A stretch of 64,000 bases of DNA. It comes from Mesorhizobium sp. M1B.F.Ca.ET.045.04.1.1. Lineage in GTDB: Bacteria > Pseudomonadota > Alphaproteobacteria > Rhizobiales > Rhizobiaceae. The stretch's first letter is position 1; each line of letters opens with the position of its first letter. Positions 27,544 through 36,846 of the stretch are shown in pieces. Below the pieces are notes generated by a model, which had not been told where the DNA came from, searched no databases, and saw nothing but the letters and a program-made list of their open reading frames with translations. Position numbers and translations under genes: made by a program. The DNA lies in the NCBI RefSeq assembly GCF_003952465.1, contig NZ_CP034448.1, positions 7,603,001 through 7,667,000 of the forward strand. The letters run 5' to 3'.

Positions 27544-28363
27544 GGCACTTCACCCGGCCCACCAGACCCGGCTTCAGCCATTCAGCGTTCTCTTTCACCA
27601 GTCCCTGCGGCGGAGGAGCGCCGGCCTTGGCCTGGACGCGTTCCCAAAATCGCTGTCGCTTGTCGGCTTTGAACGTCACGAAGGCGGCACCCATGTATCG
27701 GCCGTTCTCCGCCAGCAGCACCATCGCCGGTTTGCCAGTCTCGCGCTTCACGCCGATGACGTCCATAACTTTCTCGATGTAGCACTTGATCTTACGCCAG
27801 TTCATCGTCGACCCACTGCGGTAGACACTGTCCAGCCGCTTGGACACGATACCCTCCCACCCCGCTTCGCAAGCCAGGTAGTAGACCGCGTCACCGGTGC
27901 CTGGCAGCGCCTCGCTAAACTGGATATGACCGCCGGCCGGAACAAGCGCCTGTAGGATCTCGCGCCGGTCGCTCAGCGCCATGTCGCGCAGATCGTGGCC
28001 GTTCAGGTGCAGCAGATCGAACGCAACCAGATAGAGGTCTTGGGGGCGCCTGGTAATTGCCGTGCGCAGCGCGTGGAAGTCGGAAAGCCCGGCTTCGTTC
28101 GTCACGATCACCTCGCCGTCGAGGATGAAACTCTCTGACCCGATCGACCTGGCATCATCGGCGAGCGACCGGTATTTCGCGGTCCAGTCGATCCCGGATT
28201 TCGTGAAGAAGCGAATTCCGCCGGCATCCTTGACGACCTGGGTGCGGCAGCCGTCGAATTTGACCTCGTGGCTCCAGCCTTCGCCTTTAGGCGGCTGCTC
28301 GACGAGCAAGGGCTCCATCGGACGAATGAAAGATAGCCGGACGCTGCCGGCAGGCTTACGCAT
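27488..28363 (-). CDS. ATP-dependent DNA ligase, LigD-ligase-domain type
   Basis: 291 residues. It seals nicks in DNA and is typical of the bacterial Ku/LigD end-joining family present in multiple copies in rhizobia. Motif I is EVKFDGCRTQ with the adenylated Lys, followed by ILDGEVIV, YLVAFDLLHLNG, EGIVSKRLDSVYRSG and WRKIKC. A C-terminal OB-fold part follows (VMDVIGVKRE onward, ending SLIDFWAE). It is a stand-alone ligase without the polymerase or nuclease domains of full LigD. No ku gene is in the window. Confidence 0.9.
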   Translation of the reverse strand: MRKPAGSVRLSFIRPMEPLLVEQPPKGEGWSHEVKFDGCRTQVVKDAGGIRFFTKSGIDWTAKYRSLADDARSIGSESFILDGEVIVTNEAGLSDFHALRTAITRRPQDLYLVAFDLLHLNGHDLRDMALSDRREILQALVPAGGHIQFSEALPGTGDAVYYLACEAGWEGIVSKRLDSVYRSGSTMNWRKIKCYIEKVMDVIGVKRETGKPAMVLLAENGRYMGAAFVTFKADKRQRFWERVQAKAGAPPPQGLVKENAEWLKPGLVGRVKCLKGEEKLRHASLIDFWAE

Positions 28364-28494
28364 CGAAAACCCACGCGCGATCCCGAATTTGATTCAATAT
28401 CGCACAGCCGCAAGCGTTCCGTTAGCGATTGCTGAAAAGCAAAGAGAACAATCGCGCGTGGCCGCTGTTCTTCCTTCTCTCAGGAGGAACCGCC

Positions 28495-28680
28495 ACGGCC
28501 GATGACAAAACCAAGCGTGATTTCCGGGACCGCGATCGCGTCTCAGCCGATGAGGACTATGAGGTGCGCTATTTCGCCAAGCAGCACCGGCTTACGACCG
28601 AAGAGGTTCGGGAACTGATCGGCAAGCATGGCAACGACCGCAAAACCTTGGAACGGGAGGCTAGGAAGTTGCGCGGGTGA
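28495..28680 (+). CDS. DUF3606 protein with apparent ACG start
   Basis: About 61 residues. Family members begin M-A-D-D-K-T-K; here the equivalent codon is ACG at 28495, sitting 7 bases after a perfect AGGAGG (28482-28487), and the following residues (ADDKTKRDFRDRDRVSADED, then EVRYFAKQHRLTTEEVRELI) fit the DUF3606 domain in full. A longer frame from an ATG at 28429 would add an unrelated 22-residue leader. Either initiation is at ACG, or an ATG-to-ACG mutation has silenced the gene. DUF3606 proteins are small and of unknown role, often stress-related in rhizobia. Confidence 0.75.
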   Translation, partial: TADDKTKRDFRDRDRVSADEDYEVRYFAKQHRLTTEEVRELIGKHGNDRKTLEREARKLRG

Positions 28681-28913
28681 CAAACTTTCGGACATTGGCC
28701 GACGATCACCAGCTGCCGACCCCCGGAAAACGCAGGTACTTCAACGATTGCAAGAAATACCGATAACCGTCGGCCGGCCCCGTTTCCGGTGAATCTCCGG
28801 CACCGCGAAGCACGAGCCGCTTGACCGGATACGGTATCTCAGATTGTTTCTTGGGACGCGGAACGAAATTCGCACATCGAAGTTAGCAGGCGCTGCTTAC
28901 AGGGACAAATGCG

Positions 28914-29195
28914 ATGCTGCTTGCTGTGAACGACGCGGTATCGACTGCCGTTTTGGCCGGCAGAGGCGGAGACGCCGAAATCTTCGGCGTGATCGATCTC
29001 CCCAGCAAAGTTGAAACTAGGATCGGCGCCATCAGCCTAGGGCGCGCTATTCAGTTCGTTGCGAATGCATCGGTGCTTGGGTACGATGTTCGTGGTGCAA
29101 TGGTCGTATATGGGGAACCAGGAACGCCGAGCTTGAGGGTGTGGGATTGCGAACATCTTTGGGCGCAATACGGTGGCGCACTTCTCCAACCATGA
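28914..29195 (+). CDS. hypothetical protein
   Basis: 93 residues. The sequence looks coding (IFGVIDLPSKVETRIGAISL, then GRAIQFVANASVLGYDVRGA) and has no membrane segment. No family is recognised. The ATG has only a weak upstream GGGACAAATGCG region, so the start is tentative. Confidence 0.45.
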   Translation: MLLAVNDAVSTAVLAGRGGDAEIFGVIDLPSKVETRIGAISLGRAIQFVANASVLGYDVRGAMVVYGEPGTPSLRVWDCEHLWAQYGGALLQP

Positions 29196-29316
29196 TGCGA
29201 ACTGGGCCGTCGACCTTTATAAGTCTTTTGGTGCATTTTCAGCGCTGCGCAACATAGTTGCGCTAAGAGTGCCGCTGGACTTTAATCGTCCTCAAGGGCA
29301 TCCTCCCTGGTGGGGG

Positions 29317-29640
29317 ATGGGTTTGGACAAATCTCGACACTACAATCGATCTGAGCAATGGCGAAAGCGCGGCGCCAGGCGCTCCCGCGCCCGACGTTGG
29401 GCAAGCGCGCCGGGGCGCCTGATTTTCGTCACTGTCGCCGCGGCTGGTGCGCTTGCCGCCCAAACGGCAATTCAGCACAGCGACAGCTTGCTGGAAATCA
29501 ATGCGTCTAACTGGGTTGGGCCGAAGCCGCGGCCGATCACCGGCGTCGCCTCCGTCATCGACGGCGACACGATCGAAGTCCATGGGCAGAGGATCCGTTT
29601 CAACGGCATCGACGCCCCGGAGAGCAAGCAATACTGCGAG
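29317..29640 (+). pseudogene. truncated SNase-family (thermonuclease) gene
   Basis: From ATG 29317 it encodes a membrane/signal segment (LIFVTVAAAGALAAQTAIQ) and the first third of a canonical SNase domain: VASVIDGDTIEVHGQRIRF then NGIDAPESKQYCED. Unlike the three genes at 4.0-6.0 kb, the catalytic motifs are intact. The match stops at about 29640, and the frame then runs into unrelated sequence and ends at 29682. The rest of the domain is lost. Confidence 0.75.
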
Positions 29641-29838
29641 GACGCCACATCTTCTCGCCATTTCCCGGCGACAGCGATGTGATCAGCCAGGTGGATTGGC
29701 TGAGTTCCATCGAAATGAAGATTGCCGCAAGATTAGTGTGGATCGCGGTCGCGGAACTTTCGATCTTGAACATCGGGGGCCTCGGAATAAGGGGTTGGTG
29801 GGACGGCACTCATTCTGCAAAAACGATGGCCGCCATCT
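29641..29838 (+). pseudogene. possible omptin-family protease fragment
   Basis: Directly after the SNase break a third frame reads FPGDSDVISQVDWLSSIEM and LNIGGLGIRGWWDG. This resembles the S-Q-x-D-W and N-x-x-G-x-R-G-W spacing of omptin outer-membrane proteases. The fragment has no start and ends at a stop at 29838. Family identity is tentative. Confidence 0.3.
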
Positions 29839-29852
29839 AGCCCCATGGAATC

Positions 29853-30672
29853 TTGACACGCTTGCCCGCGCAACCTGCCTGGGTCGGCGCCTGGCGCCAG
29901 CGGTTGGCGCTCAAATACGCCACCGCCAGCATGCGGCTCGCTGGCCGCGCCGAAGACGAGGCCGCCCTGCGCGACGCCCGGCAGCTTTGCCCGACCGGCG
30001 CCGATCCCGGTCTCGCCGGCGCCATTTTTGGGGCTTGGCGCCAGCTGGCGCTGCAGCCGCCGGGGGTCAGCGCCGATCCGCTGGCAAAAGTGACCGAGAT
30101 GCTCGGGTTCGCCTGGGACGATGAGGCGCTCGCCGACCTGTGCGCGGCGATCGACTATCAGGTCCGCGCGGGTTGGCCGGCGCCGTTTGCCGCCGCGGCG
30201 ATTGCCGCCCGTGTCGTCGCCATGCGCCCCGATGCCGAACTGTTCGCCTGGTGGCTCGCCGACCTGGTGCTGGCTCAAAATTTGCGCTGGCCGCGACCGC
30301 TACCGCTGCTCATCGCCCAGGCATTTGCTCCGGCCTTCCGCGCCGACGCCGGTGGCAAACGCATCCGACCCGGGGAGAAAAGTTTTGAGCGCGTGGTCTG
30401 CGTCGCGCTGGTTGCGGCAGCGGCCGACGCCTGCCGGCTGGCCAGCGACCTGTCGCGCCGCGCCGAAAAACTCCTGGCGGTGGCGCCGAAACTGCGCGCC
30501 AAGGGCGCCGGCGACGTGATTTCTTGCTCCTGAATGAAGATGCTGTCTCTGGATCGCTGGTGACAAAGGGCTGTCGCGCTTTGCGGCGCGGCGGCTGTTC
30601 GAGCGACTGCAACAGCTCGAGGCCGTGCGCGAGCTGTCGGGCCGCACCAGCTTCCGGTTGTTTGGCTGTAAC
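29853..30672 (+). pseudogene. DUF1403 family gene, multiply frameshifted
   Basis: DUF1403 proteins occur on rhizobial plasmids and islands together with scpB. The main frame (29853-30533) gives 226 residues of Ala- and Leu-rich sequence (WRQLALQPPGVSADPLAKVT). The C-terminus is found in two other frames: LLLNEDAVSGSLVTKG, then after a second shift LSRFAARRLFERLQQLEAVR and ELSGRTSFRLFG. The shifts lie near 30515 and 30570, the latter fitting a lost G. The end adjoins the ATG of scpB at 30674, so the two were once coupled. Confidence 0.7.
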
Positions 30673-30673
30673 G

Positions 30674-31370
30674 ATGAGCCAAGCCTGCGTTCGCCGCAAG
30701 ATAGACGAGCAGCCGGCGCTGCTCGACACCGAGCTCGAGCACCTGCCGCCGGAGCTGCGCTGGCGCGAGTGGATGGGCCGGGTCGAAGCGGTGATCTTTG
30801 CCGCCAGTGAGCCGGTATCACGCGAGGTGCTGGCGCGGGTGGTAGGCAAAAGCTGCAATCTCGAGCTGGTCATCGACGACATCCACGCCGAGCTCGCCGG
30901 CCGCCCCTATGAGCTGGTTTCTGTCGCCAGCGGCTGGCAGCACCGCACGAAAAAAGCCTTTGGCGACATCATCCACGACGCCTTCGGCCAGCAGGGCGCC
31001 GCCGGTCAAAAGAACTGTCGCAGTCGGAGGCGCTTGTGCTGATGTGCATTGCCTATTTCCAGCCGATCACGCGCGCAGAACTGTGTTCCTTCTTCGGCAA
31101 GGAGGTGTCGCGCGATCTGATCGGCGTGCTGCGCGCGCAGGAGCTGATCGCTTCGGGGCCGCGCAGCCCGCAGCCAGGCGCGCCCTACACCTATGTGACG
31201 ACGAAGAATTTTCTGTCGCAGTTCGGGCTCGACACGCTGCGCCAGCTGCCCGGATTTCGAGGCGCTTGAGGACGCCGGGGCTGCTGTCGAAAGAAAAGCT
31301 GCTGGCGGGCGACATCACACCGGGGTTTTCAGATTGCGATCAGGATGACGGTCCGGAGTCCGACATCTGA
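30674..31370 (+). pseudogene. scpB: scpB-like gene (SMC-ScpA/B accessory), two frameshifts
   Basis: Frame 1 from ATG 30674 reads WREWMGRVEAVIFAASEPVS and VIDDIHAELAGRPYELVSVA, typical ScpB winged-helix sequence. Frame 2 continues LSQSEALVLMCIAYFQPITR and GVLRAQELIASGPRSPQPGA. Frame 3 ends FEALEDAGLLSKEKLLAG. The shifts are near 31010 and at 31253, where an extra G disrupts LPDFEAL. ScpB proteins act in chromosome segregation; plasmid or island copies such as this, next to DUF1403, are of unknown role. Confidence 0.75.
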
Positions 31371-31904
31371 AAGCAGACCCGATCCGACCTCGTGGTTTGC
31401 GCCCACATGCCTCTGCCCCGCCTTGGCGCCAACCGGCCTGGGTCCGTTAAACGAGCGCGCACCAAGCTGCCAGTTGCGCGATCCGACCACGACGATGGCT
31501 ATTCCAAACACTGCATCAACAGGGAAGGAGCGAAGCTTCGATGGTTTGAGCGAGATTTGCAAGTCAGCTAGCTCCGCCACCACGTCAGATCCGAACGTAG
31601 AAAACAGGTCAATCAAGTCATCTTGCCGGGGCTGGCCAAAGGCCAGCCGATAGGTAGCCAGAGACTTTTTCAGATTCTCGTAGCGCTCTACCTCCCGACT
31701 AAACGGACGGATCAGGATCATGCGCACGATTTTAGCGTGCCCAGGGTAGACCCAGTAGGGCACGGAATCGCCAGTACGTCCTGCCGCATCACGGCTCGGA
31801 TCATAACTTCGACCGCCAATTGATCCCGGCGATCGATGCTGAGATTTTGTAGCGGCCCTGATCGTTATGGCACTTGCCGTCATCCAGGTTCGCATGTCGT
31901 CCAA
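31329..31904 (-). CDS. hypothetical protein, uncertain
   Basis: 191 residues. The middle part (IRPFSREVERYENLKKSLAT, then DDLIDLFSTFGSDVVAELAD) has plausible protein composition, followed by a hydrophobic segment (AVFGIAIVVVGS). No family is recognised, and the first 50 residues look unlike the rest, so the true start may be internal. It converges on the scpB relic and overlaps its end. Confidence 0.35.
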   Translation of the reverse strand: MDDMRTWMTASAITIRAATKSQHRSPGSIGGRSYDPSRDAAGRTGDSVPYWVYPGHAKIVRMILIRPFSREVERYENLKKSLATYRLAFGQPRQDDLIDLFSTFGSDVVAELADLQISLKPSKLRSFPVDAVFGIAIVVVGSRNWQLGARSFNGPRPVGAKAGQRHVGANHEVGSGLLSDVGLRTVILIAI

Positions 31905-32146
31905 GAAGTCGCCTCAGCCGGCCACTTCCTGTCATGTTCAGCCATATCCGATTGAAGAGGTCTTGTCTGAGACACGACACACTGAGCCGCGACAGCCCGG
32001 CGCGAAAAACAGGCTTCCTCTTTGTTTTAACACGGTGGCACGCCGATTGCATTGCACCGAGAAGGCGCGGAGTTTAGCCATCAACCTCCATCAATCAGAT
32101 GTTCCGAGCCAATGAACTGATAGCGGACAAATCCAAGGAGTAGCTC
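31905..32146. other. gene-free stretch before the ATP-grasp relic
   Basis: No gene is seen. The end of the stretch carries AAGGAG at about 32133, the ribosome binding site of the following gene. Confidence 0.4.
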
Positions 32147-32950
32147 ATGCGGGTAGCCATGGTGACGGACGTTGATTCTACGGACGTGATCAACCGCTTC
32201 GGTCAGCCTTGTCCGAAGCCGCCGCAGCCATGGCCGAATTGGGGCACAACTAGAAGCGTGGTCTCGGGCACAATTAGTAGCGTGGCGGTCGGCACTGCAC
32301 GAGGTCGGCCACGAGACGCTGCTGTGCGAAGGCGACAAAACACTGCTCGCTACGCTCGAGCGATTCATGCCACCGGAGGGCACTCATGGCGAGCACCGTG
32401 TCACCACGAAGACAACAGCTTCGGATTACAGCTCGTACATGAGCCCGCTCAGTTGGGTCAGGCTGTGGAAGCGGTCGTCACGCAGTATGCGCAGGATGCG
32501 CTCGTGGAAGAATACATTGACGGTCGTGAAATCTGCGTTGCGCTGCTTGGAAACGGAGAGCTCGAGGTATTTCCCTCGGTGGAGATCGAGCTCGGCGAAA
32601 CTGGTATTTATACTTGGGAAGCGAAGTACCAGGCGGCCGCGAGCCGGCCGAAAGTTTGCCCGGCGGAAATTGGGAGCGGCCTTGCGACTTTGGTGCAGGA
32701 TATTTCGGTTGCATCCTTCCGTGCGTGCCAGTGCCGGGACTATGCCCGCGTCGACGTCCGGATCGATCGCGCGGGCCAGCCGTTCGTCCTGGAGATTAAC
32801 CCGCTGCCGGGGCTCAACATCCACTCTACTTTTGCTACAGCCGCAATGACCGCCGGACACAGTTACTCAAGCCTGATAAATCAAATCCTCCATGTCGCCC
32901 ACCTGCGCTGCTTCGGAATTGGCATCCCCCGGCCATGTTGGACATCTTGA
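32147..32950 (+). pseudogene. ATP-grasp ligase (D-Ala-D-Ala ligase-like), internally deleted
   Basis: It begins MRVAMVTDVDSTDVINRFGQ after a good AAGGAG. Further N-terminal sequence is in another frame (LHEVGHETLLCEGDKTLLAT, LERFMPP). The C-terminal ATP-grasp part is intact: DNSFGLQLVHEPAQLGQAVE, LVEEYIDGREICVALLGNGE, YARVDVRIDR and FVLEINPLPGL, where the last two hold the metal-binding Asp, Glu and Asn. About 100 central residues are missing at the junction near 32400. An imperfect 22-bp tandem repeat (GGGCACAAYTAGWAGCGTGG) lies at about 32243-32286. The family joins D-alanine or similar amino acids; the gene is dead. Confidence 0.7.
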
Positions 32951-33939
32951 AATTGTCTCAATGGCGGGGTGGGTGTGAACGCCCAGGAGACAAACCAGGC
33001 GCCCTCTTGGGCAATCTGGGCGGCCAAAACCTGAGCTGGAACCTCTTGCGCAGTTTTTGCATCATCGCTGAAGAGAGGAGCATCACCGGCGCCGCAAAAC
33101 GTCTTCACATGAGCCTGCCCTCCGTGAGCCTTGAGTTGAAAAAACTCGAGGATCAACTCGACTGCAAGCTCGTCTTCCGCGACCCTCGCCATTTTGCGCT
33201 GACATTACGTGGCGAACAGATTTATCAGGAATGTTCGGAGATGTCCCGGTGCGTTGACCGAATCGGCATTCTCTCTCGGGACGGGAGCAATGACGAATTC
33301 GGGGAGCTGAAACTCAGCATGGTTACTCGGCTACAGTCCACGCTTGTAGACGAAGCACTCCGGCTGTATCACCAGCGATACCCGTCGGTCACATGGCATA
33401 TCGACATCAAAACCTCGCTCGACATCGTGCGACAGATTTCAATGGACAAGGCTGGCATCGGCATCTGTCTTTTGACAAAAAAAATGCCGACGCTGCGATG
33501 CCGCCACTTATTCCGCGAAGATTTTGGCATATTTTGTGGCGCCGAACACCCTCTATTCGGAGTTCAGGAGGTGGATGTCCGCAGGCTTCAACAAGAGCCC
33601 TTCATCGCCTTCGATTGCGCCAATGATGGGAGCGGATTCGAGCCGATGATCTTTCTGCGAGAAGGCCTTGGTCTTGGACGTCGGGTTAGCGGATGGAGCC
33701 GCGAGCTCAACGAGGTGCGCCGAATGCTGATATCGGGTCTGGGCATAGGCCTTTTGCCCGTTCTCACCGCCCACGACGACGTGGCCCAGGGGCGACTGTG
33801 GCCGTTGCGGCTGTTCGATGAGCCGCTCGGCGCGGATGTCTACCTCATCTCCTCCAACTTGAGCGCGCTGACCCCTCCGGAACAAAAATTTGCTGACCTG
33901 ATTGACGAGCTGCTGGGCCTTCATCCGGGGATGACCTGA
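32935..33939 (+). CDS. LysR-family regulator, copy 1 (altered HTH)
   Basis: 334 residues from ATG 32935; the family domain starts near residue 33 (LSWNLLRSFCIIAEERSITG). The rest is nearly identical to the inverted copy at 57.2-58.1 kb. Within the helix-turn-helix it reads MSLPSVSLELKKLEDQL, where copy 2 has the canonical MSQPSVSLALQKLEDQL. Three changes in and around the recognition helix probably weaken or change DNA binding. The first 32 residues come from unrelated sequence and overlap the ATP-grasp relic. The effector domain is intact. It is not NodD-like in sequence. Confidence 0.8.
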   Translation: MLDILKLSQWRGGCERPGDKPGALLGNLGGQNLSWNLLRSFCIIAEERSITGAAKRLHMSLPSVSLELKKLEDQLDCKLVFRDPRHFALTLRGEQIYQECSEMSRCVDRIGILSRDGSNDEFGELKLSMVTRLQSTLVDEALRLYHQRYPSVTWHIDIKTSLDIVRQISMDKAGIGICLLTKKMPTLRCRHLFREDFGIFCGAEHPLFGVQEVDVRRLQQEPFIAFDCANDGSGFEPMIFLREGLGLGRRVSGWSRELNEVRRMLISGLGIGLLPVLTAHDDVAQGRLWPLRLFDEPLGADVYLISSNLSALTPPEQKFADLIDELLGLHPGMT

Positions 33940-33984
33940 AGGTGTGGCACCCAGCAATGCATCATCGAGCGTCTCATCAACGTC
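33031..33984 (+). repeat. long inverted repeat, left copy (LysR unit)
   Basis: About 950 bp covering almost all of the LysR gene and about 45 bp after its stop match, in reverse orientation, 57185-58132. Downstream of the stop the match continues through GTGTGGCACCCAGCA and on to CATCATCGAGCGTC. Identity ends just before the IS630 element on the left side. Confidence 0.85.
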
Positions 33985-34021
33985 GAATGACCTTCATCGC
34001 GGCGGCTAGAGCACATCCTGT

Positions 34022-34512
34022 TTAATCTGGGTCATATCCTGCGGCCTTGAAGTAGTTTGCGCATTCAGCTGGTGTGAACTGGTCGAGGATCGAACCGACG
34101 GCGTCCCACAGGGCGTTGATGGTTCTCTCGGCTTTGGCGCGCATGAGAGCCTTGAGTTTTGAGAAGGCGTTTTCGATCGGATTGAAGTCGGGCGAGTATG
34201 GCGGCAGGAACAAGAGCTTGGCGCCGACCTGTTCGATTGCCTCTCGCACGCCTGCCGCCTTGTGCGCCGGCAGGTTGTCCATCACGACGACGTCGCCCGG
34301 CGCCAGGGTCGGGACCAGGACCTGATCGACATAGGCAAGGAACACACTGCCGTTCATGGCACCGTCGTAGACGAATGGTGCGGTCATACCCGCCAACCTC
34401 AGCGCGCCGGTGAAGGTGGTCGTCTTCCAATGGCCGTGCGGCACGCCGGCCCGGCAGCGCTCACCGCATGGCGCACGTCCCCGCAGACGGGCCATCTTGG
34501 TCGACAGCCCGG
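34022..34512 (-). pseudogene. IS630 transposase, C-terminal exon
   Basis: The frame gives STKMARLRGRAPCGERCRAG, then DVVVMDNLPAHKAAGVREAI and LLFLPPYSPDFNPIENAFSK, the last two holding the second Asp and the final Asp/Glu of the DDE/DDD catalytic triad. It ends KAAGYDPD. Joined across the intron to the N-terminal exon it restores LVFIDETGLSTKMARLRGR. Confidence 0.85.
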
Positions 34513-36396
34513 GTGAGTAGGCCGGAGGGATTTCACCTGCCGGCCTCTCGCAGAACGGTGCGTGAACCTCTCGGTTCACACCGCTCCCATCAGGCAAACG
34601 TATTCGTTCCGATCGCCTTCCAGTGCACAAACAGTCCTGGATTTTCCCACGCCAGCTTTCTCACGAAGAGGCTGGCACGCGTCTTATGGGACTGAAAGCG
34701 CTTGAACTTACGCATGATCCACGCCCTGAGCTTCCGGTTGACGTAATCAGCCAGAGTGGACAGGGCCGAACGGCTGTAGCGGCCATAATAGGCTATCCAT
34801 CCGCGAAGGAGTGGATTGAGCCGTTGGGCGATTTCAGCCAGCGTCCCCGGCGTCTGCCGCGGGATGTTCAAGCTTTTGATCGTGGCCCGCATCGACTTAA
34901 TTGCCGTTGGGCTGGCCGCAGGCGTGTAACCACAGAAGAACTCATCTCGCCGTGTGTTCGCCACGCGTCGCGGCCGGAACTGATACCCGAGGAAGTCGAA
35001 CACGACATTCGGGTATTCCCCCCTGCGCCTTTGGTCTTTGCAGTAGACGATTTTGGTCTTTGTCGGATGCATTTGAAGCCCGCATGCTGCCAGTCGAGCA
35101 CCAAGCTCCGCCTTGAGGGCTTCTGCCTGCTGCTCATTGCGGCAATGCACAAGGCCATCGTCCGCATATCGACACCATGGAAGGTCAGGATGCGTCCGGG
35201 TCATCCACAGATCAAATGCATAGTGCATGAAGAGATTCGACAAGATCGGGCCAACAACGCCCCCTTGCGGGGTACCGCGTGTGCGCTCCACGACTTCCCC
35301 GTTCTTCTGCATCGGCGCTGCCAGCCATCTTTCGATGTAGAGCAGAGCCCACTTGCATGTGACGTGCTTTCTGACCGCCTTCAGCAGGAGATCGTGCGGA
35401 AGATTGTCAAACAGCCCTTTGACGTCGAATTCCAGAACCCAGTCATGCTTCCAGCATCGCTGACGCGTGACGCCAACTGCATCCAGAGCCGATTTTCCCG
35501 GCCTGTAGCCGTAGGAGTCTGGAAGAAAGAGGGGGTCCAAATCCGGCTCAATCATCTGCTTGACCACCATCTGCGCGATCCGGTCGCTGACGGTGGGCAC
35601 ACCCAAAACCCTTTCACCTCCACTCTTCTTCGGAATGGAGACAGCGCGAACCGGCGGTGGGAAGTACGTCCCTGAGGACATCCGATTCCAGACCTTGTAG
35701 AGGTTTCCTTGCAAGGTCCTTCTCGAACATCTCCAAGGTCTGCCCGTCCACCCCGGCTGCACCATGGTTGGCTTTGACCGCTTTGTAAGCTTCGTACACT
35801 TGTCGTTTCGCAATTCGAAACGGCTTGTCTGTCGTACCTATCGAAGTCATCCTGTTTCCAGTTGTTTCAAACAATACGACCACCTGATCCGACCCCTTTG
35901 CTCCGGCTCCATTACAGGGCCCTCAACGCTCATACGGGTCGGTCCGCCCCAGTCTCCTGCATCGGTACTCTCGCCTTACGGGTTTGGCCCGCTTGAGCTT
36001 CTCCCTTTGCATCAGGAGCCTGGTTCCTGCAGTTCCGCGCAAATGCCTGTGTCCGACTCACGCCCCCTCTACGCCGGTCGCCGCCCGCCCAGTCATCAGG
36101 CATCTGGCGGACTTGTCCCAGGATGACGAAACGGTCCTGGTTTCGGCGACACTTACGTTCATAACGACGCGTCTTCGAAGGGTTCACTTTCGTTCGTCTT
36201 TCGGACACCCACCTGCTCGGATCTCGTCCGAACTTTTCATCCAACGCTCACCACCACGGCTCTTTACCGCAGCAGCTTGGACTGGTTTGAGACCTGCTCC
36301 TGAAAGCCGATCTCGGAGGGCCGTCCCATCATCCACGCAGCTTTACACTACGGTCTTAGTTCATATTGAACTCCTTCTGCTGCTCTGCAGCACACT
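34513..36396 (-). mobile_element. RmInt1-like group II intron, 1,884 bp
   Basis: On the minus strand the intron begins GTGTGC at 36396 and ends CTACTCAC at 34513; splicing there restores the IS630 reading frame exactly. Domain V is recognisable as GAGCGGTGTGAACCGAGAGG plus TTCACGCACCGTTC (around 34541-34574), followed by a domain VI stem (GGCCGG with CCGGCC) with a bulged A. The length equals that recalled for RmInt1, and the host IS family is the same. The encoded protein is frameshifted, so mobility would need help in trans. Confidence 0.85.
34590..35850 (-). pseudogene. group II intron reverse transcriptase/maturase, frameshifted
   Basis: The main frame (to 35813) carries the reverse transcriptase: IPKKSGGERVLGVPTVSDRI, SYGYRPGKSALDAVG, TPQGGVVGPILSNLF and the catalytic WCRYADDGLVH. 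The maturase X domain follows (LLRGWIAYYGRYSRSALSTL), with no endonuclease domain at the C-terminus, as in RmInt1. The true N-terminus (MTSIGTTDKPFRIAKRQVYE, then HGAAGVDGQTLEMFEKDL) is in another frame from ATG 35850. One extra base near 35718 separates the two. The protein normally helps the intron splice and insert. Confidence 0.85.
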
Positions 36397-36846
36397 CTCG
36401 TCAATGAAGACGAGCTTCGCCGGATCGAGATCGAGTTGGCCGTCGAACCAGGCGCGGCGGCGCTTCAGGATGTCGGGGCGGTCCTGCTCCAGTGCGTGTG
36501 CGGACTTTTTTGAACGTCCATCCGTGGCCGCGAAGCCATGCGCTCAAGGCGCTGCGGCTGATCCGCACCCGACCGCTCGCCTTCCAGCCGCTCTACCATC
36601 TCGTTCAACGTGATGTCCTTGCGCTCATTGATCAGCCCGACGATGAAGGCTTCATGCGCATCGAGGCTGGACGCGCGGCGGCGGCCTTGCGGCCGCGGCG
36701 CCAGTTCGCCGATCTTCGCCCGCGCGATCCAGCGGATCGCACTGATATCCCGACCCCAAACCGCGCCGCAGCCTGCCGGGCCGACATGCCGCGTCAGACG
36801 CCTTCAGGACCCGCAGCCGGAGATCCTCGCTCAGTGATCTTCCCAT
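36397..36846 (-). pseudogene. IS630 transposase, N-terminal exon, frameshifted
   Basis: It starts MGRSLSEDLRLRVLKAS and continues in other frames as MSARQAAARFGVGIS, AIRWIARAKIGELAPRPQ, DAHEAFIVGLINERKDITLN, then LDLDPAKLVFIDE directly at the intron. At least three single-base shifts are needed to read it through, so the transposase is inactive. Confidence 0.8.

Noticed and set aside
33945..33965. RpoN (-24/-12) promoter at TGGCACCCAGCAATGCA
   Set aside because: The GG-to-GC spacing is 11 instead of 10 bases, and the site lies in the tail of a LysR gene without a gene to drive.
34623..35675. 350-residue open frame on the plus strand
   Set aside because: It lies opposite the group II intron reverse transcriptase, whose catalytic motifs are clear on the other strand. 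Its translation has no domain character.
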